DNA of 64,000 nt. Origin: Nitrospinae bacterium bin107 (lineage in GTDB: Bacteria; UBA8248). The notes below the pieces were generated by a model that was not told where the DNA came from, made no database searches, and worked only from the letters and a program-made list of their open reading frames with translations. Numbering within the stretch: position 1 is the stretch's first letter; every line of letters begins with the position of its first letter. Shown piece by piece: positions 35,625 to 45,363 of this stretch. A program made the translations under genes and the position numbers. The stretch is taken from NCBI GenBank assembly GCA_002238965.1, contig MPNJ01000001.1, forward strand, positions 1-64,000. Direction: 5' to 3'.

Positions 35625-36515
35625 ATGCGCGAAGACATCACTTATTTCAGCGACGGCCTCAAAATCGCCGCGCATCTGTACCGCCCGGACAACTGGAAAC
35701 CCGGTGACCCGCCCCGGCCGGGAATCGTCTGCGTGACAGGATACAGCGGGCGAAAGAACCTGGCCACAATCGACATGCCCATCCACTTGAGCAATGCGGG
35801 GTTTTTCACCCTGGCGCCCGATTATCGCGGCTACGGTGTGAGCGAGGGCGCTCGCGGACGCCACCGCCCGCTTGAGCAGGCCCAGGACACCTACGACGGA
35901 ATCACCTGTCTGCAAACCGTAGAAGGCGTGGACCCCGAGCGAATCGGCCTGTACGGCACGAGTTTTGGGGGTGCTCACGCCATCTGGGCCGCGGCGTTCG
36001 ATGAGCGCGTGAAGGCGACCGTCTCCGCCGTGGGGGTGCATGACGGCGAGCGTTGGCTGAAGACATTGAGGAGGCCCTATGAATGGCTCGCCTTCCAGTC
36101 CCGGGTACGGGAAGCCGCCCGCAAGCGCGTCACCACCAACGAGCGGGAAACCATCATCCGCCACGATATCTACAGCGACGACCCGGACAACCCCAAACCC
36201 CCGATGACGCTGGAGGAACACGGCTCCGAGGAGGTGCTCGAACTCGACCTCGAAAGCGTGGAGGCTTGTTTTCGCTATCGCCCCGAATGGGTGGTCGGCA
36301 AAATCTCGCCCCGGCCCGTCCTGTTCATCTACGGGGAAGAAGACGTCATGGTTCCTCCCTCAGAAGCGCACGCCTGCTACGCGGCTTGCGGCGAGCCAAA
36401 GAAAATCGTCATGCTTCCCAGGGGACGCCACAACGACGTCTACCAGGTGAACAACCCGGAACTCTTCGAGATGGCTCTCACGGAAACGACGGCCTGGTTC
36501 CGCGAATACTTATAG
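35625..36515 (+). CDS. Alpha/beta hydrolase (dienelactone hydrolase/S15-like)
   Basis: 296 aa, cytoplasmic. Nucleophile elbow GLYGTSFGGAHAIWAA (Ser), oxyanion strand IVCVTGYSGRKNL, acid YGEEDVMVPP (Asp) and C-terminal His in PRGRHNDVY form a complete catalytic triad. An insertion of about 60 residues after the elbow (QSRVREAARKRVTTNERETI) forms the cap. Ester or peptide substrate unknown. AAGGA lies upstream of the ATG. Divergent from the efflux operon and followed 41 bp later by a metal-dependent hydrolase. Confidence 0.87.
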   Translation: MREDITYFSDGLKIAAHLYRPDNWKPGDPPRPGIVCVTGYSGRKNLATIDMPIHLSNAGFFTLAPDYRGYGVSEGARGRHRPLEQAQDTYDGITCLQTVEGVDPERIGLYGTSFGGAHAIWAAAFDERVKATVSAVGVHDGERWLKTLRRPYEWLAFQSRVREAARKRVTTNERETIIRHDIYSDDPDNPKPPMTLEEHGSEEVLELDLESVEACFRYRPEWVVGKISPRPVLFIYGEEDVMVPPSEAHACYAACGEPKKIVMLPRGRHNDVYQVNNPELFEMALTETTAWFREYL

Positions 36516-36556
36516 GTTTCATTGGTAATTCAAACACTTAGGAGGTGATGCGAAAC

Positions 36557-37264
36557 ATGGGCGCAACGCTGATATTTCATGGGCAATCGACGTTTCTGGT
36601 TGAAACGGACGGGGGCAAGCGCATCTATATCGACCCCTGGCTCGAGAAAAACCCCGTATGCCCGCCTGAACTCAAGACACCGCAAAAAGCCGACCTCATC
36701 TGTCTCACCCACGGCCATTTCGACCATACGGGCGACGTCATCCCCGTTTTCGAGGCGAATCCATGCCCGGTGGCGGGTCACATGGACCTCATCCGCACCA
36801 TAGCCGCCGAACACGACCTGGGCTCCCACGCCACCCCCATGGGCAAGGACGGCACGGTCGATTTCGGCGGCGTCCAGCTCACCCTCACCCACGCCTTTCA
36901 CGGGGGCGCCTACGGGCCGGAACTCAAGTATACGGGCGAGCCCTGCGGCCTGATTCTCACCTTCGAGGACGGCAAACGCCTGTATCATGCGGGAGATACG
37001 GCCGTTTTCGGCGACATGCGCATCATCGCCGACCTCTATGCGCCTGATCTGTGCTGCCTGCCCATCGGGGACAGGGCCACCATGGGCGCGCGCCAGGCGG
37101 CGCTGGCGTGCGAGCTCTTGGAGGCGAAGCGCGTCGTGCCCATCCACCACTCGAGCCTGCCCCACTTGACGGGAACGCCAGAGGCGTTCACCCAAGAGGT
37201 GAGAAAACGCGGCCTGGATACGGAAGTCATCGTGCTGGCGCCGGGGGAGAGCGTAATGCTCTGA
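36557..37264 (+). CDS. Metallo-beta-lactamase-fold hydrolase (UPF0173/UlaG-like)
   Basis: About 235 aa. Metal-binding H-x-H-x-D-H in LTHGHFDHTGDVI, a second-site Asp in YHAGDTAVFGDM and a late His in VVPIHHSS. It belongs to the UPF0173/UlaG group of metal-dependent hydrolases with mostly unknown substrates. The start at 36557 (MGATLIFHGQ) has GGAGG 10 nt upstream; GTG 36545 and ATG 36548 are too close to that site. Probably co-transcribed with the preceding alpha/beta hydrolase. Confidence 0.87.
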   Translation: MGATLIFHGQSTFLVETDGGKRIYIDPWLEKNPVCPPELKTPQKADLICLTHGHFDHTGDVIPVFEANPCPVAGHMDLIRTIAAEHDLGSHATPMGKDGTVDFGGVQLTLTHAFHGGAYGPELKYTGEPCGLILTFEDGKRLYHAGDTAVFGDMRIIADLYAPDLCCLPIGDRATMGARQAALACELLEAKRVVPIHHSSLPHLTGTPEAFTQEVRKRGLDTEVIVLAPGESVML

Positions 37265-37275
37265 TTCTTATCTGA

Positions 37276-37719
37276 TTACGCGCCCGGCCTCTCGATGAGT
37301 TCGAGCGTGTTGCCGTCCGGATCCTCGAGATAGACGACGAAGCCCCCCGTGTTGGGCCCCTGGGTGACGGGCACGGGCGGCGAGACGAACCTCACCCCCT
37401 TAGGCTTGAGCGCCTCGTACATCCCTTTGAGATCATTGACGTTATAGGCGATGTGCGCGCTGCCCACGTTGTTCGTGGCGGTGTCAATCTTCACGCCGGG
37501 CGCGCCCACGTATTCGACCAGCTCGATGTGGTAGCCCCCGCCTTTGATGTAGACGATTCGCAGGTCCGCGCCTATGATGCCCGTCACCTTCTCGCTGTAG
37601 TCCTGGGGCCGGGTGTCGACCGAAACGACAGTAAAATCAAGCATTTCGCAGTACCATTCGGCTATCGCCCGGGCGTCCGACACCGTGAAACTCGTATGGT
37701 TGATGCTCACCAGACCCAT
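37276..37719 (-). CDS. Glyoxalase/VOC-family protein
   Basis: 147 aa. Two beta-alpha-beta-beta-beta modules: SINHTSFTVSDARAIAEWYC with a metal-ligand His, YHIELVEYVG with a Glu, AHIAYNVNDLKGMYE with a second His and EDPDGNTLELIE with the final Glu. All four ligand positions look intact, so it is probably a metal-dependent lyase, isomerase or dioxygenase; the substrate is unknown. Convergent with the preceding hydrolase, stop codons 11 bp apart. Confidence 0.87.
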   Translation of the reverse strand: MGLVSINHTSFTVSDARAIAEWYCEMLDFTVVSVDTRPQDYSEKVTGIIGADLRIVYIKGGGYHIELVEYVGAPGVKIDTATNNVGSAHIAYNVNDLKGMYEALKPKGVRFVSPPVPVTQGPNTGGFVVYLEDPDGNTLELIERPGA

Positions 37720-38263
37720 CTCGCGCCTCCTCTTGCGCCATCGGTTCGGGGGCGCACGCCCCCCTCATTTCTGCCGGTTTTTCCAGGCGCAATTATGGCA
37801 TACCGCCGCTTTTTTTATCTCGGAAATTTATCGAAAAACCACGTGAATTTATCTATATTTATTGAATTGTTTTCTGCTTTTTTCGCTTATTCCTTATTGT
37901 CAATTCAGGCGAAGCGGACGGGTCGATTCCGACCGGGGAGAAGAACAATCCCGAGGGATGCCGAGTCGCCGTTTCCATTATCTCCCCTCCTTGAGTCGCC
38001 GGGAACGCTTTCTTTCCCGCGCGGGATTCTCGCTCATTCCGACAAAAACGCTATGACGGCAAATGCGGGGAAATGCGGATGCCGTCTTTCGATGAAGAAG
38101 ACTGAGCTACATAAAAACAGGCCGCATGTGGCGCAAGGCGCTGCGCGTTGCAATCGCACGATGAAGATCAGACACGAGGGATTGCGGTCGCTCCATGAAC
38201 AGGATGCCCCGGCGAGGTTGCGCGTCAATCCGGCGCCGTTCGCCGCAGCTTCAGCGACGACGT
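37720..38263. other. Gene-free gap
   Basis: 544 bp between the VOC gene start and the ABC ATPase stop. It begins with a G/C-rich palindromic tract and continues into an AT-rich stretch (37800-37900) that could hold promoters. I see no gene with family features or a structured RNA. Confidence 0.45.
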
Positions 38264-39802
38264 CTACGGGAGCGCCGCGTGAAGGATATCCGAGTAGGTC
38301 GCCGTCTTCCCGTCGAACGTTGCGACGACCCGGCCCAAGCGCATCACATGGAGGACGTCCGAAAAGCCGATGAGATCTTCAAACTCGGAGCTTGCAACCA
38401 GCGCGCCCATTCCTTCGTCACGGACGAGCCTGCTGATGTAATGGCGGATCTCGGACTTGGCGCCGATATCGATGCCTTGCGTGGGCTCTTCGAGGAGAAG
38501 AAACTTGGGATCCCCCTGAAGGGATCGGGCAATCGCCAGTTTCTGCTGGTTGCCGCCGCTCAGGTTCCCGGCCAGGGTGTTCAACCCGGCTCCCCTGATA
38601 TCGAATATCTCAGCGCTCTTTCGGCTCGTCTCCCGCTCGGTCCGGCGAAGCCGGAAACCGTATCGCCCCAGCGAGCCTGAAACGGGCAAGGCGATGTTCT
38701 CCCGAACCGTGAGTGATGGGACGATGCCCGCTTTCCGCCTATCGGCAGGGACCAGCGCGACCCCATGTCTGTACGCACTCGTGGTCGATCCGGGCGGAAT
38801 GGAGACCCCATCCAGTTCGATTGAGCCGGCGTCGTATTTAGTACGGCCTGCGATAGTAGCGAGCAGCGGGCCGAATCCCGCACCCTGGGCGCCGGCGATT
38901 CCCACAATTTGTCCCGCCTCTACTTCGAACGAAACGTCTGAAAAGCTTCGACCGAGCCTGAGCGACTTAACCGCCAGCTTGCCTCCTTTCGCTGCGCTCC
39001 GGGCAGCGTCTTGAGCCGGCGCCCCTTGCTTGCCGGCGCGCGCAGACTTGGTCATCAGTTCAATGATTTGTTGCCGGTCGATCTCGTCGCGTCGAAACGT
39101 ACCGACGCTGAGGCCGTCGCGCAGGATCGTGATGCGGTCGGCTATCTGGAGGACCTCACCGATCCGGTGGCTGACATACACGATGGCCGTACCCGCCTCG
39201 CTCCGAATCCGGGTCAGGGTGGCCAGTAGCGCCTCGGCATCCACTGCGGAGAGCACCGCCGTCGGCTCGTCGCAAAGGACCACGTTCACCGGAGGCAAGA
39301 GCGCGTGGGCGATCTGGATAAACCGAGCCTCCGGTGTGCTTAAATCCTCCCCCAGGACCAGGGGATCCACGTGAGCGCCGATCAGGCGGAGGACTTCCGT
39401 CGTCATGGATCGCTCGCGGCGTGACAGCCTGTTCCGGTCGACCAGCGCCCCCTCGAGGCCCAGCATGATGTTGCGGCCGGTAATCAGTTGCCCGCACAGT
39501 TCGACATCCTGCGGCATCAACTTGATGCCATATCGCTTCCTGGCTTCACGCGGTGAGCGCAGCCGCACCTCATCCCCGTTGATGCGGATCTGCCCGGAGT
39601 CCATCTGGAAAGCGCCCCCCATCAGCTTCAAGAGTGTGGACTTTCCCGACCCGTTCTCCCCGACCAGCGCGTGTATCTCACCGTGGTCGACGTCAAAACT
39701 GACGCGATCCAGAGCCCTTACGCCGGGGAACGTTTTGGTGACGTTCTGCATCCCGATGGCGGGAACGCGACGTTCTTCGACCGGGGAATTCAGCAATTCC
39801 AT
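38264..39802 (-). CDS. Sugar/nucleoside-type ABC transporter ATP-binding protein (RbsA-like, two ABC domains)
   Basis: About 512 aa. Two nucleotide-binding domains. First: Walker A GENGSGKSTLL, signature LSTPEARFIQIAHAL (degenerate), Walker B VVLCDEPTAVL. Second: a degenerate Walker A, AGAQGAGFGPLL, signature LSGGNQQKLAIARSL and Walker B FLLLEEPTQGID. This one-active/one-degenerate arrangement is normal for RbsA/MglA-type importers. The ATG at 39802 is chosen; a TTG at 39868 would overlap the binding-protein gene by 20 bp. Last gene of a five-gene minus-strand operon. Confidence 0.88.
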   Translation of the reverse strand: MELLNSPVEERRVPAIGMQNVTKTFPGVRALDRVSFDVDHGEIHALVGENGSGKSTLLKLMGGAFQMDSGQIRINGDEVRLRSPREARKRYGIKLMPQDVELCGQLITGRNIMLGLEGALVDRNRLSRRERSMTTEVLRLIGAHVDPLVLGEDLSTPEARFIQIAHALLPPVNVVLCDEPTAVLSAVDAEALLATLTRIRSEAGTAIVYVSHRIGEVLQIADRITILRDGLSVGTFRRDEIDRQQIIELMTKSARAGKQGAPAQDAARSAAKGGKLAVKSLRLGRSFSDVSFEVEAGQIVGIAGAQGAGFGPLLATIAGRTKYDAGSIELDGVSIPPGSTTSAYRHGVALVPADRRKAGIVPSLTVRENIALPVSGSLGRYGFRLRRTERETSRKSAEIFDIRGAGLNTLAGNLSGGNQQKLAIARSLQGDPKFLLLEEPTQGIDIGAKSEIRHYISRLVRDEGMGALVASSEFEDLIGFSDVLHVMRLGRVVATFDGKTATYSDILHAALP

Positions 39803-39848
39803 CCTCTGCGACCACCAGGCTCGCGAGCGAAGCGCTGCTGGTTGGTCA

Positions 39849-40970
39849 TTATTTAGCCGAGACCTCAAACCCTTTCTGGATAAGCTCCAGCGTCACCGCC
39901 GTTTTGTCAGGCGGCATGTCTTTTGCGGTGTACCGCGTCAGCGGGATGCACACCAGGGCGGGCACGTTCTGATCGCCATTCAGGATCGACACGGCGTGAC
40001 CGACCCCCTGGTACCCCATCGGAGTCGGTGTGATGCCGATGATCGTCGAGTATTGACCCTCTTTCAAATCCTGAATGGAGGCAGGGTCCAGGCCGTTCGT
40101 GACGAAAGCCACTTTCTTGTACCGCGCCGGCAGCGAGTCGGGATCGAGCAGCAGGTTAAAGACCGAATACACCCATTTGATGTCAGGATGGGCCTGAACC
40201 GCGTTCTCGAAAGATTTCAGCCCCTGGGCGGGATCGACATTCTGCGTCGCCGAGACGGCGATCTTGACGCCCGGGTATTTTTCTTTCACACGATCCGCGA
40301 AACCGGCCGCCCGCTTGGCCGACCAGGTGGCGTTGGCCGGCCCGGCGATCACGATGCCCTTCCCGGCATTCGGGCCGGTCTCTTTCACCAGCAGGTCAGC
40401 CGAATCACGACCCATCTGGTAGTCGTCCTGCATCACCATGTATGCGTCCGGCGAGCTGGACTCCGTGGCTACGATCACGACCGGAATTTTCTCGCGGAGG
40501 AAAAGGTTGGTGATTGCGACCCCACCTTGGATATCGGTCGGGATGACGGCGACTGCGTCCACGCCTTTCAGCAGGAGACGCTCGGCCTGTTTGAACTGCT
40601 GCTCGGGCGACGCGTATCCGGTGCCCGCCGAAACGAACTCGAGCTTCACGCCCGCCTCTTTGGCGGCCTTGACCGCGCCGCTCGAGCCTGCCTGGTAATA
40701 GTGTCCCGCCAGCGTGGGCTCCATGAAGCCGATCGTGTACCTGCGCTTCGCCTTTGGCGCGCGGTACGCAGCGGCTTCCTTCGGGGTAGGAGAAACCGTG
40801 CAGGGAAGATTCGAATGCAACTTCTTCGCCGTCGAAAGCGCCTGATACTTCGCATAGGCCGCATCTTTTGGACTGATCTTGATGGCCTGGGCGCTTACCT
40901 CGCTCCCTCCCTGGAACATCAGCATCAACGTGACGAGACTCAGCATGGCAATCAAATATTTCATACGCAT
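39849..40970 (-). CDS. Periplasmic sugar-binding-like protein (RbsB family)
   Basis: 373 aa with a signal peptide (LIAMLSLVTLMLMFQGGSEVSAQ). Type I periplasmic binding fold: YTIGFMEPTLAGHYYQAGSSG, later KQAERLLLKGVDAVAVIPTD, GKGIVIAGPANATWSAKRAA and KVAFVTNGLDPASIQDL. It delivers the substrate to the linked permease. About 50 residues between signal peptide and fold are unusual for RbsB. AAAGGAG lies upstream of the ATG. Ligand unknown; the amidohydrolase in the operon hints at a nucleoside or purine-like compound (inference). Confidence 0.87.
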   Translation of the reverse strand: MRMKYLIAMLSLVTLMLMFQGGSEVSAQAIKISPKDAAYAKYQALSTAKKLHSNLPCTVSPTPKEAAAYRAPKAKRRYTIGFMEPTLAGHYYQAGSSGAVKAAKEAGVKLEFVSAGTGYASPEQQFKQAERLLLKGVDAVAVIPTDIQGGVAITNLFLREKIPVVIVATESSSPDAYMVMQDDYQMGRDSADLLVKETGPNAGKGIVIAGPANATWSAKRAAGFADRVKEKYPGVKIAVSATQNVDPAQGLKSFENAVQAHPDIKWVYSVFNLLLDPDSLPARYKKVAFVTNGLDPASIQDLKEGQYSTIIGITPTPMGYQGVGHAVSILNGDQNVPALVCIPLTRYTAKDMPPDKTAVTLELIQKGFEVSAK

Positions 40971-41006
40971 GGTGTTCTCCTTTGGCAGTGGAAACGATAT
41001 GTTGCG

Positions 41007-42110
41007 TCAAGGACCGCGGGGCCGTTCGCCGCGGCCGCGGAGCAGTAGTTTCGCTTGCTTGAAGATCGCCCATTCACCCAGCCGTCCTCGTTGGTTGAAG
41101 GCGACCGCTACAACCAGCACGACGCCGGTAACCATCTGGCGCGCGAACTCCGAAACACCGACGATCTCGAGACCGCTGGTGAGAACCGTCAGGATCCCCA
41201 CCCCCATCGCAGCGCCAAGCAGCCGGCCGACTCCGCCGCCGATCGCGGCGCCCCCGATCACCGCCGCGGCGATGGATTCAAGCTCCAGGCCAGCCCCGAG
41301 GCTCGCCTGTCCCAGCGTGACCCTGGATGCGAGCATGACCCCGGCGACGGCCGCAAAAAAGCCGCACATCGCATAGGCGAGAACCTCGTAACGGGCGACC
41401 GAAATCCCCGACAGACGCGCCGTCTCGCGCCCCCCCCCGATCGCATAGATGTAGAGACCCGCCCTGAGGCGGTTGAGAAGCAGGTATGCAATGAATACGA
41501 CTACCAGTCCAACGCCCATTGTCCCCGGCAGCGGCCCCCACTCGTCCGCCCCGAACGCGCTCACACCCCGGTCGGTAATCGGAACCGAAGCGCCGCTGCT
41601 CAGTTCGTTTGACAACCCGGTCAGGAATGTCAGCATCGCCAATGTAGCCACGAAGGGATTGACCCCCAGATACGCGATCACAAGACCGTTGACGGAGCCG
41701 ACAAGGGCTCCGAGCGCCAACGCCGCCGTAACGGCCCCGTACAACCCGAAATCGTCAACGAGCAGCGCGAGCGCCGTGGATGCGAGTCCCGCGGTAGCTC
41801 CGACCGAGATGTCGAACCCGCCCACGACGAGCACCAGCATCTGCCCGACGCTGGCGACCAGCAGGACGCCCGCCTGTCTGGCGAGATTCTCGATGGTCCT
41901 GATGGAGATAAAGATGTCGGGTTCTATGATCGAAAACCCGAGGTAGAGGAGGACGAGGGCGAGCAGCAACTGCACCTCGTGACGCAGCAGACCACGCGTA
42001 CGTTCCAAAGCGCCGACGGCCCAGGTCGTTACCTGTTGGGGACCGTTCCCGGGTTGGTCGACTGCTATAGGACCGCCTGGTGTATCGCTTTGGTCAGTCA
42101 CCAGGGTCAC
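41007..42110 (-). CDS. Sugar/nucleoside-type ABC transporter permease (RbsC-like)
   Basis: 367 aa, about ten hydrophobic segments. Family hallmarks: LARQAGVLLVASVGQMLVLV, then GGFDISVGATAGLAS, VNGLVIAYLGVNPFVATLAM and a C-terminal GGAAIGGGVGRLLGAAMGV. The first 45 residues are a hydrophilic tail absent from most RbsC proteins, and the GTG at 42110 has no strong ribosome site, so the true start may be slightly downstream. 18 bp separate it from the SDR gene. Confidence 0.88.
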   Translation of the reverse strand: MTLVTDQSDTPGGPIAVDQPGNGPQQVTTWAVGALERTRGLLRHEVQLLLALVLLYLGFSIIEPDIFISIRTIENLARQAGVLLVASVGQMLVLVVGGFDISVGATAGLASTALALLVDDFGLYGAVTAALALGALVGSVNGLVIAYLGVNPFVATLAMLTFLTGLSNELSSGASVPITDRGVSAFGADEWGPLPGTMGVGLVVVFIAYLLLNRLRAGLYIYAIGGGRETARLSGISVARYEVLAYAMCGFFAAVAGVMLASRVTLGQASLGAGLELESIAAAVIGGAAIGGGVGRLLGAAMGVGILTVLTSGLEIVGVSEFARQMVTGVVLVVAVAFNQRGRLGEWAIFKQAKLLLRGRGERPRGP

Positions 42111-42128
42111 AGCCCCCCCGAACCTCGA

Positions 42129-42890
42129 TTAGTTGGTCGTATAGCCGGAGTCGACGAGTAGATGGTGTCCATGGATCATCCGAGCGTCGTCCGAGGCCAG
42201 GAAGACGGCTGCTCTGCCGATGTCCAGGGGATCAGGCAGGACGCCCGCGGGCACCCGCGGCATGTAAGCCGCCTTGAAATCTGGGTCGTCGAACAACGGC
42301 CTTACCATGTCCGTCATCGTGGCGCAGGGGCCGATCAGGTTGACGTTGATTCCGTGTGGCCCCCACTCGATCGCGAGCGCTTTGGACAGCAGCAGCACGC
42401 CGCCTTTTGTTGAACAATAGACCGAGAAATTGGGCATCCCGACGACGGCGAAAATAGAGCCGAGGTTGATGATGCGCCCGCCGCTCTTGCGATCGATCCA
42501 CCGCTTGCCGGCCTCCTGGCAGCAGAAGAACAGCGCCTTCATGTTGGTGTCGGCTACTTCGTCATACTGCTCCTCGGTGACATCGAGCGCAGGACGATCC
42601 CCCTGTACGCCCGCACTGTTGACAAGGATCGTCGACTCGCCGAGTTCGCTCTCGGCTTTGTCGAAGACCCCTGGAATCGAGGCGACTTCACGGAGTTCCG
42701 CCGCGATAGCGACGGCCTTTCCGCCGCGCTGCTCGATGCCGTCAATCGTTTCAGAGAGGGCGCCTTCGTCTCGGCCGACCACGGCCACGTCGGCGCCCTC
42801 ATTCGCGAATTCCCACGCAATCGCCTGTCCAAGCCCCCGCGATCCACCGGTCACGATTGCGACGCGGCCCGCCAGCTTTCCGTCACTCAT
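42129..42890 (-). CDS. Short-chain dehydrogenase/reductase
   Basis: 253 aa, classical SDR. Cofactor site VTGGSRGLGQAIAWEFANEG, then LVNSAGVQGDR (NxAG-like), catalytic Ser in NLGSIFAVVG and Y-x-x-x-K as YCSTKGG, with a C-terminal DSGYTTN. NAD(P)-dependent oxidation or reduction of a small alcohol or ketone, perhaps of the imported sugar. GGGAGAG before the ATG. Second gene of the operon. Confidence 0.92.
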   Translation of the reverse strand: MSDGKLAGRVAIVTGGSRGLGQAIAWEFANEGADVAVVGRDEGALSETIDGIEQRGGKAVAIAAELREVASIPGVFDKAESELGESTILVNSAGVQGDRPALDVTEEQYDEVADTNMKALFFCCQEAGKRWIDRKSGGRIINLGSIFAVVGMPNFSVYCSTKGGVLLLSKALAIEWGPHGINVNLIGPCATMTDMVRPLFDDPDFKAAYMPRVPAGVLPDPLDIGRAAVFLASDDARMIHGHHLLVDSGYTTN

Positions 42891-42918
42891 GATCTCTCCC
42901 TCTTGTTTCCGGTTTGCG

Positions 42919-44688
42919 TCATTCTACGACCAACGACACCATCTCCGGCGGGTCAACCCGCAACAACCCTTCGTCGGAAAGCCGCAGATCGCCGATTTCG
43001 CCGCAGGCGAAGCTGAACTCAAGCTGCGAAAACGGACTCGCGAGATCGCACCCGAGTTCGCGTATGGCGTCGAACGCCCTGTCAAACTTCGCCGTGACCG
43101 TCTCCGTCGGTTCTTCGGACAAAAGCCCGAGAAGGGGCAATTCCACCATTGCGAGGATCTCGCCATCGGCAACGACTATCTTTCCGCCGCCGATCTCGGC
43201 GAGCTTGTTCATGGCGAACGCCATATCGGACGTGCTCGCGCCGACCGCAACCAGATTCTCGCAGACGGCGTTGACGGTCGACGCAATCGCCCCGCGCTTC
43301 AGCCCGAAGCCGCGCACGAAGCCGTTGCCGATGCGCCCCCCTCCCTTGCCGAACCGATCAGCCATCGTCAGCGGCAGGACGTCGTTGTCGAGATCCGGCT
43401 GAATCACGCCGTCTTTGACGTCGAGGACCGCCCTTCCGTCATCGGTTACGAGGCTGCCGTCCGTCACGCCGATCACCCGAACGGTCACCGGGCCCTCCTC
43501 ATCGGTCCGAGGTTCGAGAGCAACAGGGGCGATCTCACGCTCGATCCTGACCGTCCCGCGGAAGTTGCCTGGATACTCGATGGGTGCCAGCTCCGCCAGG
43601 AACTCACCGTCCCGGACTACGGTTTCCCCGCCGACGAATACGCGGGCGATATCGAATGTGACCAGGTCGTCGACGAGCAGGATGTCGGCGTAGCGGCCTG
43701 GAGCAACCGCCCCCATGTCCCTCTGCAAATAGAAGGCCTCGGCGACATTGATGGTCGCCATCTGAACCGCGATTACAGGCGGCACGCCATTTCGAACGGC
43801 CACGCGGATATTTGCATCGACCCCGCCTTCGCGCAGCAGTTTCTCCGGCGAAGCGAGATCGGCGCACATGGCAAGCGCTCTCGGGTCGACCTTGTGCTCA
43901 AGATACGCCTTGACGAGTTCGGGCACGTCAATCGCGCCTGACCCGAGACGCATGAGCAGGCGAAAACCGGCCCGGGTCTTGTCGACCGCCTCGTCGGTCG
44001 CAATGGACTCGTGGTCGGTACTGGTCCCGACCGCGGCGTATGCCTGCATCTGGCGCCAACTGGCGCCGGCGGCATGCCCCGTAATCGTTTTGCGCTGCTC
44101 CAGGCATCGGTCGAAGAGGTCCAGATAATCGTCCCACTTCTCGCAGACCGGCAGGAACGGCGGCTCCTCCAGACCCACGCAGTTTTCCCAGTCGAGCATC
44201 TCGTTCATCTCTTCGACGCTGACGCCTGGTGTGGGTTCGAGGCCGAGTTCGCGGTTCTGCAAATGCGCGAGGGTGGGGACCAGGAATATAAGCCTGAGCG
44301 GGGTGGCTTCTAACGCATCCTTGAAAAACCGGATCGCTTCCCGGCCGCCGACGATCCCCTGGCCATAGAAGCCGTCTGCGTAGGCGGTGACGCCATGCCG
44401 CAGCATCCCCTCGACGAACTCGTTCACGCCCAGGTAGGAGTGATACATGTGGAGGTGGCCGTCGACCAGGCCGGGTGTTACATAGCGGTTCTCAGCGTCG
44501 ATCACTTCCGTGTTCTCACCGATCGCGTAATCGATGTCGCCGACCGCCGCTATCCGGTCACCCTTGATCGCAACCCCGGCGCTATAGATTTCACGGGTAT
44601 GTACATTGACGACGCGGCCATTCGTGATGGCGAGTTCCGCAGGTTCATTGCCTAGGGCAACATCGATCAGGGCTCGGCGTGAGGACAT
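42919..44688 (-). CDS. Adenine deaminase-family amidohydrolase
   Basis: 589 aa, close to adenine deaminase (Ade) in length and layout. N-terminal composite domain (NGRVVNVHTREIYSAGVAIK), H-x-H metal site in PGLVDGHLHMYHS, further ligands in TGHAAGA and TDHESIATDEA, an Asp in MCADLASPEKLL, and the Ade-specific C-terminal region (GFGLKRGAIASTVNAVCENL, then VGASTSDMAFAMN). Several family members act on other purine-like or cyclic amides. First gene of the operon with SDR and an RbsABC-like transporter, suggesting uptake and catabolism of a nucleobase or nucleoside-like compound (inference). Confidence 0.85.
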   Translation of the reverse strand: MSSRRALIDVALGNEPAELAITNGRVVNVHTREIYSAGVAIKGDRIAAVGDIDYAIGENTEVIDAENRYVTPGLVDGHLHMYHSYLGVNEFVEGMLRHGVTAYADGFYGQGIVGGREAIRFFKDALEATPLRLIFLVPTLAHLQNRELGLEPTPGVSVEEMNEMLDWENCVGLEEPPFLPVCEKWDDYLDLFDRCLEQRKTITGHAAGASWRQMQAYAAVGTSTDHESIATDEAVDKTRAGFRLLMRLGSGAIDVPELVKAYLEHKVDPRALAMCADLASPEKLLREGGVDANIRVAVRNGVPPVIAVQMATINVAEAFYLQRDMGAVAPGRYADILLVDDLVTFDIARVFVGGETVVRDGEFLAELAPIEYPGNFRGTVRIEREIAPVALEPRTDEEGPVTVRVIGVTDGSLVTDDGRAVLDVKDGVIQPDLDNDVLPLTMADRFGKGGGRIGNGFVRGFGLKRGAIASTVNAVCENLVAVGASTSDMAFAMNKLAEIGGGKIVVADGEILAMVELPLLGLLSEEPTETVTAKFDRAFDAIRELGCDLASPFSQLEFSFACGEIGDLRLSDEGLLRVDPPEMVSLVVE

Positions 44689-44988
44689 TGCTCCAATCTC
44701 CTCTGTAGATTGGGCATTCCCGCTGGCTTGAATTGTCGGTCCACGGCAGGAGCCGCAAAACCCACAATATCTTATGAATTGCCGATGATGAGAAAATCAT
44801 ACATGACTTCAAGACCAGAAACAAACATCTCGAAAACCGCTCCCTTTGACGCATCCTCTACCACCGCACCGGCTTCGCCTCAGCACGTGAGCGCGCGGAG
44901 CAGTTCTTCATTTTGCACGAAAAATGCGCGCGCGCTTGGATACTAGGCTAAGGAAAGAGAAAAGACGGAGGAGGCGGTGATTCTCTCT
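44689..44988. other. Intergenic region upstream of the amidohydrolase operon
   Basis: 300 bp; presumably carries the operon promoter. No gene, repeat or riboswitch recognised. Confidence 0.4.
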
Positions 44989-45363
44989 TCACCCATCCTC
45001 CTGCGCCGAAGGCGCCGACGTACGCCGGATGAGTTCCCGGAGCGCTTCGCTCTGGTTTTCCAGCGCCTTGTGTTGGCCTTCCAGCGCCTTCATGGTTTCC
45101 CGGTGCTGTTCGCTTTGCGCCTCCCGCTGGGTTTCCAGCGCCTTCATGGTCTCTCGGTGTTGCGCCATGTTCTCTTGGTGCTGGGCGTCGCGCTGCTTCG
45201 AGGCCTGCCGCATGATGTAGAGGCCAATCCCGATGAGGCTGCATTGCGCGGCCCCGACGAAGGCGGCGACCCACACGGAGGCTTGCTGCGCAGCGAGGGA
45301 AGCTTGTTGGAGCGCAAGAGCAGATTTTTGCAAGGCGAGGCTTGCAGCTTCGTATTCCGTCAT
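44989..45363 (-). CDS. Small membrane protein with coiled-coil tail (family of four in this window)
   Basis: 124 aa. An Ala-rich amphipathic start (SLALQKSALALQQASLAAQQ) leads into one transmembrane helix (VWVAAFVGAAQCSLIGIGLYIM), followed by a charged coiled coil with a repeated HRETMKALE unit and the end ELIRRTSAPS. The same TM-plus-HxETMxALE…ALxxLIxRTS design is found in the three tandem genes at 54.5-55.7 kb. GGAG lies about 9 nt upstream of the ATG at 45363. Function unknown. Confidence 0.7.
   Translation of the reverse strand: MTEYEAASLALQKSALALQQASLAAQQASVWVAAFVGAAQCSLIGIGLYIMRQASKQRDAQHQENMAQHRETMKALETQREAQSEQHRETMKALEGQHKALENQSEALRELIRRTSAPSAQEDG

Noticed and set aside
39803-39868. 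Extended N-terminus of the RbsA-like protein from a TTG start
   Set aside because: It adds 22 residues not expected in the family and overlaps the end of the binding-protein gene; the ATG at 39802 fits better.
44689-44988. Purine riboswitch upstream of the adenine deaminase-family operon
   Set aside because: No three-way junction core resembling the purine riboswitch was found by eye.
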